From positions 496,001 to 560,000 of the forward strand of contig JAACJP010000015.1 in assembly GCA_013368375.1 (NCBI GenBank): a DNA stretch of 64,000 nucleotides, in the 5' to 3' direction. Of this stretch, positions 55,189-64,000 are shown piece after piece (positions within the stretch are counted from its first letter, which is position 1; each line of letters starts with the position of its first letter). This DNA comes from Tricholomella constricta (Eukaryota; Basidiomycota; Agaricomycetes; Agaricales; Lyophyllaceae). The translations under genes were made by a program, and so were the position numbers. The notes beneath the pieces were generated by a model. That model was not told the DNA's origin, did no database searches, and was given only the letters and a program-made list of their open reading frames with translations.

Positions 55189-57425
55189 AAGATTCATTTC
55201 ATTCACTCCTCACTGTACAATTTCTTTCATTATTTTCGTTTACATACTTTCGCTCTTCCCCTCCAATTTTAATCATCTACATACGGCTTTAACATTCTGT
55301 TACTTACCTTGTCTCAATACATACATCCCGAATCATGTAACGACTACTCTGTACCTCCTACATCGCCCCACTCATCAGAGCAGCATTTCCAACTACGTGC
55401 CAAGATTGCTATGACATCGCGCTCCTGTTTAACGCGCCGTCAAACTGAATTGCCTCCATGGAGAATTTTGAATTTGAGGCGTAAGCAGGCGTCAGGCTTT
55501 TGTCAGGCTCGTTATGACAGATAAATACAACACCGGGCACTGTTAACTAAATCGCGTCTTTCGAAGGCGCTGCGAGCTTGAGATAAATAGATAAGACTGC
55601 ATAGACTTCATATTGCTCCCATAATCCATCCCCTGGGCTCGATATGAAGTGCGGGGAAAAAACATGTCGAAATTCCACATTCGAAAACTCGCTCGTGAAG
55701 TGTTTCTCCCCCACATCAAGTGATTCAACTCAACGGCATTATGGAGCCAACCTTCCTATGATGTTTGCAGAAATTTGGTACCAGAGGCCCATTACTGATT
55801 TTCCGGGATTTATCACGATACGCAGAGGCGTAAAGATTAATCGCTTGACTGTTGGGTTGTACTTGGATCGTACGTCACGGTCGTCAAAAGGAGCAACATA
55901 CCGCTTCCAGGCGGAGTTTAGTTCTATAGTCCACAGAGCCACAAGCAGCCTAGGGTGTAACCGGAAAGCCTGGTCGGGAATACCACGTAAGTTTTCCAAG
56001 AGCCTAAGTGTCGGCGAAAGCGCAGACTGCCTCGGTTGATGTTTGTACCCAAAATTGCACCCATTCAGTAGAATGGAGGGAAGAAATCTTCGCTCAAGAG
56101 TATGTACAGAGGTCGTGCAACATAGCGTCACAAGTCAAAGCAGTGGCTTTAGGACAGGGCCTGCCGAAAGCGAGTTGGTGCAGTCACGATAAATCCACAA
56201 GAATTTAATGGGGATACAAAAATAGCTTAAATGGTACTCCCTTCTTAGTCTGCGGGCTTTCAATTAGCACTGTGCACACACTAATGATATACAAATTTAA
56301 TGGGGACCTACAAGGTATCCCTGCCAATTGTCTTATTTCCCTACAACATGCAAGATCGTCGCCTGGAGCTCCAGCCCAAGGTATGGGTAAGATCTCCAAT
56401 TATTTTCCACTTCTTGGCAATAGGAAGACTCGACAAGTCGGGAAGGAAGGATGCAAACCAAGTAACGAGCGCTTGGAATTGTGGCTATACATAGGCGCAC
56501 GGCAATTGCCGGTCTTTCCCGATTTATCCTTTATACATGTCCCGCTGGGCACCCTGAATATCCCTGCACCTCCCCTGGACGTTATCTGCCCACACTGTAC
56601 GCCCACCAAAATCGGCTATCGCGATGTATATAATAATCAGTGGATGTTCAAATGCAACTCCACCCCCTCGAAGTTTCTCAGTATCGAAAGTATGTCGCCG
56701 AAGGACCCAAGCGGATACCGACGCTACACAACTTGCCTAGATGGGAATCAGGCGGCCTGGTCAAATCAAGCAATTCTCTCGAATATGGGTCCGTACCAAT
56801 CACTATAATCTCCTCGTTTGTGGTGTGTGGATCAACAAACCGCGTACTTGCTTTCTTAGGGAATTATAACCTGCTCAATCCTTTCTAGGAAATAAGGCCT
56901 CTCTGCCAAAGGCCACGCCTCCCTGTTAAGCGAAATTCGCACGTCAAAAACATGGGTCGGCCCCAATCCCGAGGGTCGATTGGTTATGAAGCACTTTTGC
57001 CAATCAACAAAAATTACTCGGTAAGGCTATTTTGCACAGTGACCTCACGCATAGTTGTGACACCCTCCGTTCTCGTTAAAAGCGAGTCCCTTACGATGAA
57101 ATTTCCTCACAAGGAGCTCCCGCAACGAGTTCCAATCATCCTCTCTTCGAGCTCCTCTTTCTCTGGCATTTTACCGCGTCCTCTACATCTTTTTTCAAAC
57201 CTCTACAACACGATCACGTTGTGTGACAATTCGAGGTGCGCCTTGCCTTTTTTGGCTTACGGCAGGACCGCGCCGCTAACGTTATCTTCCCTGATACCCT
57301 TCTCCGTTGTCCGCCCTCGTCCCATCATGCCTCGCTGCGAACCCATATGGTGCCTGAATTTTTGCTACTGGGGTCCTGTGGGTCCACATGTTTTTTTTTT
57401 TTTTTTTGCATGGCCGCCTCCATAG
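55189..57425. other. 2.2-kb region of low gene support
   Basis: It contains the 3' flank of the acidic gene, two isolated frames and the promoter of the forkhead gene. The minus frame 55739-56131 (130 codons) and the plus frame 56272-56808 (178 codons, with a CPHC motif) lack splice partners and recognisable domains. A 17-nt T tract (57391-57407) lies just before the forkhead start. Confidence 0.4.
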
Positions 57426-59254
57426 ATGTCCAGACCGAATCGACAGGGCTTTCTTCCCAACTCATATATCCACCCCCAGCCCTATAATCCTTTTACTGTT
57501 CCGCGCTCATACAATCACTCTCCCGATGGATCGGAGACCGGCGGTGGCGACGGCGGAACTCATGGCCAACCTCCGGCCAACTACGGGGCACCCAACACGG
57601 CGACCTATGACGTTCTTTCTGCCATTAGCTATGGTCCACCACTACCGCCACAGACGGGGCAACCCCAGTCACAAACCCGCACGACAAGCAGTGCTGGGGT
57701 CTCCCTTTATCATGGCATCGTATGTCTTTTATCTAGTGTGGCGCACCAATCACGTTGCTGACACGTGTCTTAATATAGAACGACTACAATTTCTCCCACA
57801 CTTTAGGGCCTCAAACTAGCAGCCACCAGATTGATCCTTATCTCAGTGGATACTTAGATGGAGCTCAGCCTCAGTTACATCGTCCCGAAGTCTATCATTC
57901 TGCTCGTCATGGCGGCAGCCAATGGGGTAGCCCTGACTTGGGTTTTCAAGGCCAACATCTCAACGCGCCAGTGTACTCCAGTGATCAGAATATCCTCGGC
58001 GGAACGCCTGGTCTCTCTCGTCGTGGCATTACGCGGGATGCCTCTGTGTCCCAGTTGCCTGTTCATCCCGGTGTATCTCGGTCTCAGCCTGGCGTTTCCT
58101 ACGATCATCAGTATTGGCCTCAGGAAAATCACAGCCCATCCTCAACATACTCCTCATCTCCCTCACCATCACCAGACGGCAGCCCTAACATCAAGCAAGA
58201 CGATTCGCCATCTATTATCCCTCTTACGCTTAGCCCGATCGAGACGCAGGGACCCGTACCTAGTGTTGAGGAGTACTTGAGGCGGGAGATCAACTTTGGA
58301 CCCAATCAGGCAGTCAGGCTGTCGTCTTTACCTGACCCTCCGCCTGGCCAACGGCCGGCCATCACGCTCAAGCTCCTGGTTGCGCTTGCGATATTTAGCA
58401 GTCGTCACCAAAGGTTGACCCTTCAAGAAATCTATAAGGCCATCGAGGAAAGATTTCCTTACTACCGAGACCAACCTTTGGCTGGAAACAAAACAAAGAG
58501 GTGGCAGGTGCGTCGTCGTTCACCTTTTACACGAGCATATGAAGCTGATATTCGACTTCATCTTTAGAGTTCAATTCGCCATAACCTGTCGCTTGAGAGT
58601 ATCTTTACGAATGACAGTCGACCGATTGCGGAACCCGGAAAGGGTGGCTACTGGTCCCTGACCAACCAGGGCGGCTTCGGTCAAAAGCGTGATCGCAGGC
58701 GTAGGAGCAAGGCCGAGAAGGAGAGGATCAAGGCCGAAGAGGAAGACCAATGGATGGAGGAAGATGACTCTAACGACGCTTTCTCTAACGACGAGAAACA
58801 GCTTGGACCCTCGTCAGGCGTCCGCCGCACTGCGAGGTCTTCACGGTCCCCCTACACCTCCAGCCCCCAGGTCATGTCTTCTTCGTTGACGGGACGCACC
58901 ATGACCAACAGCCCTGTCTCTTACGATTCCGCAGCCATTTTTGGCCAGGCAAGCCTCTCAGCCCCCGCTATGGGTCACATGCGCTACCTTGGCCAGCATC
59001 CCTCGCGTACGCAGAGTCTTCCCATCATGGGAGGACAGCCCAGGCCTCAACAAAACCGCAATCGGCCCGCCACTCTTCCTATGCCTGTTATGCACGCCTA
59101 CCCGCCGAACGCGGGCGTCGAGGATCCCCGCCGCTTCCGCGCAGGCCCTCGCCAAAGCTCTTCTCAGGACGCCATGGACGTTGACGACGAAGAATATGAG
59201 AGGGCTCAGAACTCGCGCGACTCCGACAAGGGAAAGCGTCGCGCTTACGATTAA
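57426..59254 (+). CDS. Forkhead (winged-helix) transcription factor
   Basis: The start MSRPNRQGFLPNSYIHPQPY is at 57426. The N-terminal half is Pro/Ser/Gln-rich and disordered. An intron after SAGVSLYHGI joins to NDYNFSHTLGPQTSSHQID. The DNA-binding domain reads RPAITLKLLVALAIFSSRHQ, then RLTLQEIYKAIEERFPYYRD, and across an intron near 58508-58567 KTKRWQSSIRHNLSLESIFT then GKGGYWSLTNQGG. The recognition helix SSIRHNLSL is the canonical forkhead core, while the first strand (RPAITLKLLVALAIF) departs from the usual KPPYSY start. A basic wing QKRDRRRRSKAEKERIKAEE follows, a likely nuclear signal. The C-terminus is disordered with DAMDVDDEEYERAQN, stop at 59254. About 570 residues. Targets are unknown; the nearest fungal groups would be Fkh/Hcm1/Fhl1-like factors. 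Confidence 0.88.
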
Positions 59255-60069
59255 GATGGCTCTTGACGATGCCACCTTGATAGAAATTCAGCGCAATGCT
59301 GTCCCCCAAGGAAAGTCATACAGACACCTTATGCATCTTCCCAATTTCCTCTTCTGCTGCTTGTCTTATTATATTCACCCCCAGTCTTCTTCTATGCATG
59401 CCTTTCATTCGGACCTCCAATTCCCCATTCTGCTAACCACCATGCTCTCTCTTTCTTGTAATTGTTTCCGTCATAGTGTTCTCATCACATCCATCCCGCT
59501 CCTGCTCTCCCCACTGTTATCACCACCACCATCATCATCATCTCATCTCCATCCCATTCCTGCTCTCTCCATTGAAATCATCATCATCATCACCATCATC
59601 TCATCTATCTCCATCGCATCGCTATCTCGTTCTCCACATCATAGGTCTGCACTGTAAAATATGGCATTGTTTGACACACTGTACTAAAAATGCAACATTT
59701 TATTTATATGTCGCGGCGTGATTATCTTCTTCGTCTCCTCTAGGCTCTGGCATCAAGAAATTAGTGTCTGTTCGGCTAGGATCGGCTTCAAATACGGATA
59801 ATGTACAGGACTGCGATTCCACATCTCCCACTAGCTTGTAGGGCTTACACATCGTCATCATGAAAAATCATTTGTGCGCGTGATCGATTTCACTTCGTCC
59901 ATCTTTGCGTGCACCCGGGGGCCGGGGCGCTCGGATATGAAAATGTTGGCTGAACTTTTTACATATGACATGATCGTGACCATGGCAGACTGTGACTCTG
60001 CGCTTCCTGTAGAGCATCCCAGGGCGAAAGTTTCGCGTGCTTCCTGGCGTCGCAGGTGGGCTGACGACG
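59255..60069. other. Intergenic: 3' flank of forkhead gene and promoter of MFS gene
   Basis: About 0.8 kb. It contains the pyrimidine-rich tail of the forkhead transcript and a CAT/ATC-rich microsatellite (about 59518-59615). No gene is supported. Confidence 0.5.
59518..59615. repeat. (CAT/ATC)n-rich microsatellite
   Basis: Two runs of cac/atc/atc triplets separated by a near-copy of CATCCCATTCCTGCTCTCTCC, which itself occurs as ACATCCCGCTCCTGCTCTCC just upstream. Imperfect and noncoding, it lies in the presumed 3' UTR of the forkhead gene. Confidence 0.6.
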
Positions 60070-61900
60070 ATGTCCAGTGAATCCTCGCAACAAGACGAAT
60101 TGATACCTAAACGGACGCCATTGCCGAAGTTCCAACTCTTCCTCGTCTTTCTGGTTCAGTTCGCAGAACCTGTAACCGCGACCGTTATCGCTCCTTTCGT
60201 GAATCAATTCGTTCGAGATACAGGGATCATCGGTGGAGACGAGCGTAAAACAGGGTATTATGCGGGGGTCATAGTTAGTTTTGACCCAATCACATCACCC
60301 GTCTCTCACCAGCCTTTTCCAGGGATCTGTGTTCTTCTTTGCAGAGGCACTCACAGTCTTTCACTGGGGATGGGCATCGGATCGAGTAGGAAGGCGACCG
60401 ATTCTTCTGCTTGGTCCCGTTGGCCTTTCACTTGCGATGCTGAGCTTTGGCATGTCACACAACTATTGGATCTTGGTAGTGTCTAGAGCCATTCAAGGCG
60501 TATTTAACGGAAATATTGGTATGAACTTTACGTTCGTGTTTATTATTGTGCCTCATTCTCTTGTTTCAAGGGGTCTCCAAAACTGTGATCGCGGAGGTCT
60601 GGGGCGCCATAGCAAAGTAATGAAGACTATGACTGACGCACCTCGATCATCCAGATCACAGATTCTACGAATATTGCTGATGCTTTTGCAATAATGCCGA
60701 TGACATGGAGCATTGGTTCAACTATTGGGTTCGTTTGAACCTGTCTATTCAATGAGAGCAACAGGGCCTTATACAATACATCCACTTCCAGACCAATTCT
60801 CGGTGGTATTCTCTCGGAGCCTGCCAAAAGATGGCCTCAGTCATTTGGGCGGTTCGAGTTCTTCCACACTCACGCGTACTTCCTACCCTGCGCCGCAGCA
60901 GGTTTATTCTCGCTATTATCTGGCGCCATTGCCTTTGTCGGACTGAAAGAGGTAAATATCCCTTCGAGCGTCCTTTTCTTTCGTTGACTCGCGGATCTTT
61001 AGACTTTGCCGTCGGCTATTGCAAATGAGAAAAGAAAACGCGCCGCGGAGGCTAGCGTCGAAACCTCTATAATTAGTTCTGATTCTACTACACCCCTCCT
61101 TACCGACGATACCGCTAGCTATGGATCCAGCGATTCAACTGGACGCCTAGGGGATAATGAATTGCCCTCTATCAAAGGGGACGCGAATGCACCCCCGCCG
61201 TTCCGCACACTACTTGTTCCCCAGGTAATGACGCCTCAAATGGTCTATATGGTTCTCGCCTTCGTCGACATGAGCAGTCAAATCCTGCTTCCACTTGTGT
61301 ATTCCACATCCATTCCAGTCGGTGGCCTTGGACTCGATCCCTATCATATCGGCATCATTCTGAGCGTTTTTGGTTTCGTCAACGCCATTGTCCAACTTAC
61401 CATGCTTGGAAGGCTTATTCGCAGGTTTGGCCCGAGGAACGTATACTTCGTTGCGCAAATTAGCTACGTGGTGAACATCGGCCTTTATCCGTTCTTGATT
61501 CATTTCGCTCGCCAGGCGGGTAGGGTGGATTCGAAGGTTTGGGTGGTGATCGTTGCCCAGCTTGTGTCTCGTTTGACGAATGGTATGGCTTGGGGTATGT
61601 ACATATTCTACATTGAACGACAATCTTTTGATTTTTCAAATTCTAGGTGCCATCCAGATAATCATCGTCGATAGCGCGCCAACCAAAGCTGCTCTGGGCG
61701 CTGTTAACGGCATGGCGCAAGCCTTGGGGTCTGTATCGAGATCCATTGGGCCTTCAGTTGCATCCTCTCTATTCTCGATCACTCTCGAGCGCAATTTAGC
61801 TGGGGGAAACATGGTCTATCTCGTTCTTGCGGGGTGCGCACTCTTTGGACTGCGACTTACATTTTTGCTGCCGCAGAAGTTAAGATCACACCGAAGTTGA
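60070..61900 (+). CDS. Major facilitator superfamily transporter (Zif-like/drug:H+ antiporter-like)
   Basis: The start MSSESSQQDELIPKRTPLPK is at 60070. Helix 1 is FQLFLVFLVQFAEPVTATVI, followed by APFVNQFVRDTGI. The signature GWASDRVGRRP between helices 2 and 3 is the MFS motif A. Next are SLAMLSFGMSHNYWILVVSR and AIQGVFNGNIG, then VSKTVIAEITDSTNIADAFA and MPMTWSIGSTIGPILGG, typical of fungal members of this group. The central loop KRKRAAEASVETSIISSDST with PLLTDD is cytoplasmic. The second half includes AFVDMSSQILLPLVYSTSIP, IILSVFGFVNAIVQLTMLGR and VDSAPTKAALGAVNGMAQAL, then GSVSRSIGPSVASSLFS. The stop at 61900 follows LRSHRS. About 500 residues and 12 helices. Six or seven short introns. 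Substrate is unknown. Confidence 0.9.
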
Positions 61901-62301
61901 ACGGAAATGGAACAGGGTGCAAGGCGTAGGTAGGTATCTAAAATTAATATCCAAGGCCAGCTAAAACCGCTGGGATTGGACTGTGTGCTACATGACCCAG
62001 GAATTTTGCAAGGGATAGGATTTGCCTATGCGAGAAACAGATATATGTGTACGTCAGTAAGCCTTCCTTCGTGATTAACTCAAAACACACAGTAATTGGG
62101 CACCATCGGCAAAATCATCTACCTGAGTAGGTCAACTCCACTCCCTGAATGAATTCCCGAAAACTGACATCATCAGGCTGGTAATGCCGCAGAAAGGCCT
62201 GTCGACTACATCAAGGCGTACTTCAAAGCTTGTTTGCCAAACCGTCAGAGGACATACGGTGGAAGCAGGCATGAAAAGCGTCAAGCTGCGACACCCGAGT
62301 C
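61901..62301. other. Intergenic region downstream of the MFS gene
   Basis: 400 bp with the 3' flank of the MFS gene. No feature is recognised. Confidence 0.5.
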
Positions 62302-63077
62302 TTACGGAAGCCGCTCTTCGTTCCGAAATAAGCTAAGGCTCGATTGATGGGCTCGCGATTGCAAAATGAGTGTCGTTGAGAGGCGCGATGATAAGAAGGC
62401 TTCATAAGCATCAATGAACAAGGTAATAATCCTGTCAGGCAATGCTATGCGCGTACGAGGGATGGTGTTGGAAGGAACCACAGAAACAGGAAATCCTTCG
62501 CCTCGAAGTTTCCCAACTGACGCATCCTTGTTCAAGAACTCTAACTTGTGTAGAGACTCGAGAATACAAAGAGAATGCATAGTTAACGCGCATTAGAAGG
62601 TTGTCAAGGTCAAGCGATGATGCAGCGTCAGACGCAACAGAAGAAGTTAGGTCCATTGACAGCTGTTGGAAGTGCGCTTCTCAACAATCGACAAAAAGAA
62701 ACCATCTGAGGAGTTCGTTGACGACCGAAGGATTGTCTCTATTGGACTGAAAGGCTAGCGGAATACAAGAAAAGCTGTAGTGAGGGTCACATCCTGCCAT
62801 ATATCGCTGGAATTATTCCGAGCGTAGAAAGAAGTCGAAGGAAAGACTTGACTGGTCGAGTATCCCATTGCAACGGGCCTCCTTGTACATAGTATTCATT
62901 GCTGGCAACTGAGTCAGGAGAGTTGTTTGGTGGGGAGTTGAACTCGATTTCTCCCCAGCACTCGTATGCGCATACGAGGGCCCAACGACGCGTCGACCGT
63001 TGGAGAAACTGGGCCGGAACGAGGACGTGCATACAGCAACGGGACAAAATACGCGCTACACGGAGTAGCTCGTTCAT
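62302..63077 (-). CDS. Hypothetical protein fragments, minus strand
   Basis: Two protein-like frames occur. The upstream one (63077-62787) reads LLRVARILSRCCMHVLVPAQ then RWALVCAYECWGEIEFNSP, ending in a stop after IPAIYGRM. The downstream one (62580-62302) reads ESLHKLEFLNKDASVGKLRG then VSVVPSNTIPRTRIALPDRI and ITLFIDAYEAFLSSR. A third frame between them (62656-62435) has DLTSSVASDAASSLDLDNLL. They could be exons of one gene, but no GT-AG chain I tried joins them cleanly. No domain is recognised. A relic is also possible. Confidence 0.35.
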
Positions 63078-63415
63078 GAAAGGTCATAAGATATCAAGCA
63101 GTACCAAGATATACCGAAGTAAGTAGGTATGTAAGTAAATCTGAAGAGATCCCTTAAATTCCACCATTCAAGTGACGAAGGGTGTACAGATAACGCAGAT
63201 CACTGGTCCAAATCCCAGACTTGAAAACCCAACCAAGAAAGAGGTAGCGGTGACGCTGGTCAACCGTCAGGGTCCATCATGGACACCTTCATACGCCCAG
63301 TGTGCATGTATGCATCCACCGGACAGACGCACCATTTCAGGGGCGTAGAACCCAAGACCCGTTCATCCCCACCAACTGGCCTGCCTGACGCTGCGCAATG
63401 CAGAATGAAGAGACC

Positions 63416-64000
63416 TTACATGGGCGTCCAGTTGTTATCCAACCCGGCGGCCCAGGGGGCACTCGAGAGCTGCGATAGGGGACTCGTCGGCTCAGGGGAC
63501 GAGGCCCGCCCCGCCGTAGCAGCATCTATATCCAGCGACGCTGCCATCCGATGCATCCCCGCGCGCTCCGGGACGAAGTGTGCTGTCGGGGGCGCGTTCA
63601 GAACTGGAGAGAGAGCAGGCGGGCTGCGTGAGCGGCTTCCGAATGCAGACATGGCGGGAGAGCCGCGTTTGCGTGCGTCGGAGGAGATGCTACCGGAGTG
63701 CGCGAGGGAATGGCCGCTGCTGTGTGTGCGCGCGGCTGCGGAGAAGGCCGAGGGTCGGGAGGAGCCAGAGCCGAAGGAGCCGGAGAGGTCGCGTCTGGAG
63801 GCTGGAGCGGAGCCTGTTGAGCGACTGTGCGCGGGGCTCAGGTGTGAGCGCATAGAGTATAGCGAGACTTCTTCTGAAGCGATGTCAGGAGGAGAGATGA
63901 ACTGTATAAGAATGGGTAAGCAGAGAACAGACGGGGAGTGTTAGGCAAACACATACCTGACCGAACGTTGTCCTTCGGCCACCGAGGATCCCTTGTTCAG
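63416..64000 (-). CDS. Partial Ser-rich hypothetical protein, cut by the right edge
   Basis: The C-terminal two exons of a gene that enters from beyond position 64000. The edge exon reads EQGILGGRRTTFGQ and splices out an intron (about 63905-63955) to FISPPDIASEEVSLYSMRSH. The rest is Ser/Pro/Ala-rich, with APASRRDLSGSFGSGSSRPS, HSSGHSLAHSGSISSDARKR and SRSRSPPALSPVLN, and ends SAPWAAGLDNNWTPM at 63416. It is likely a disordered tail rich in possible phosphorylation sites. The family cannot be told from this part. Confidence 0.6.

Noticed and set aside
57388..57819. 143-codon plus-strand frame beginning in the T tract
   Set aside because: It is out of frame with the forkhead protein, and its poly-Phe start comes from the T run.
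63279..63944. 221-codon plus-strand frame
   Set aside because: It is antisense to the Ser-rich partial gene, with Arg/Glu-rich composition typical of a shadow frame; the minus frame has splice continuity to the edge exon.

Overview
The window looks like nuclear DNA of a mushroom-forming basidiomycete (Agaricomycetes). Coding regions are split by many short GT-AG introns of about 45-65 bp. Genes lie on both strands in divergent or convergent pairs. Several families are typical of this group: DUF6534 membrane proteins, a Mup1-type methionine permease, a TKL kinase, a DUF1996 secreted protein, and a secreted bicupin oxalate decarboxylase expected in a wood or litter decayer. I saw no rRNA, tRNA, CRISPR or intact transposon.

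Layout. 0.4-3.8 kb: a TMEM53/DUF829 protein (+) converging on a DUF6534 membrane protein (-). 5.0-6.4 kb: a conserved fungal gene that seems to have lost its central part (-). 6.7-10.9 kb: methionine permease, a small hypothetical ORF and an HNH-like protein, all (-). About 11.7-15.3 kb: a TKL kinase fused to ARM-like repeats (+), converging on a mitochondrial GGQ/RF-1-type hydrolase (-), which diverges from a DEP-RGS regulator (+) at 16.7-18.9 kb. 20.9-23.9 kb: a DUF1996 protein with a repetitive mucin-like tail. 26.9-28.6 kb: a RING-like protein with three SUMO-interaction-like motifs. 31.4-34.0 kb: a halogenase-like flavoprotein. 34.8-36.5 kb: an ECM11-domain protein. 39.6-40.5 kb: a decayed 7TM gene. 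42.4-45.0 kb: a long disordered protein. 45.2-47.7 kb: oxalate decarboxylase (-). 49.3-50.1 kb: HIT-domain protein (-), diverging from SAGA-type ubiquitin protease UBP8 (+) at 50.5-52.7 kb. 52.8-54.2 kb: tRNA-His guanylyltransferase THG1 (-), diverging from an acidic hypothetical protein (+). 57.4-59.3 kb: forkhead factor (+). 60.1-61.9 kb: MFS transporter (+). 62.3-64.0 kb: hypothetical coding pieces (-) and a partial gene cut by the right edge.

Most of this is a housekeeping neighbourhood (RF-1 hydrolase, RGS, UBP8, THG1, HIT, forkhead) with gene-poor gaps of 1.5-3 kb that hold decayed or unrecognised sequence. The genes do not form one clear pathway. The most notable points are metal-site micro-exons (10, 18 and 28 nt) in the oxalate decarboxylase, the precise internal loss in the 5-6.4 kb gene, the kinase-ARM fusion, the altered halogenase-like enzyme with an added Cys-rich module, and a SUMO-motif RING-like protein 6 kb from an ECM11 protein. 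All exon joins were made by eye from frame continuity and GT-AG sites, so exact boundaries are provisional.
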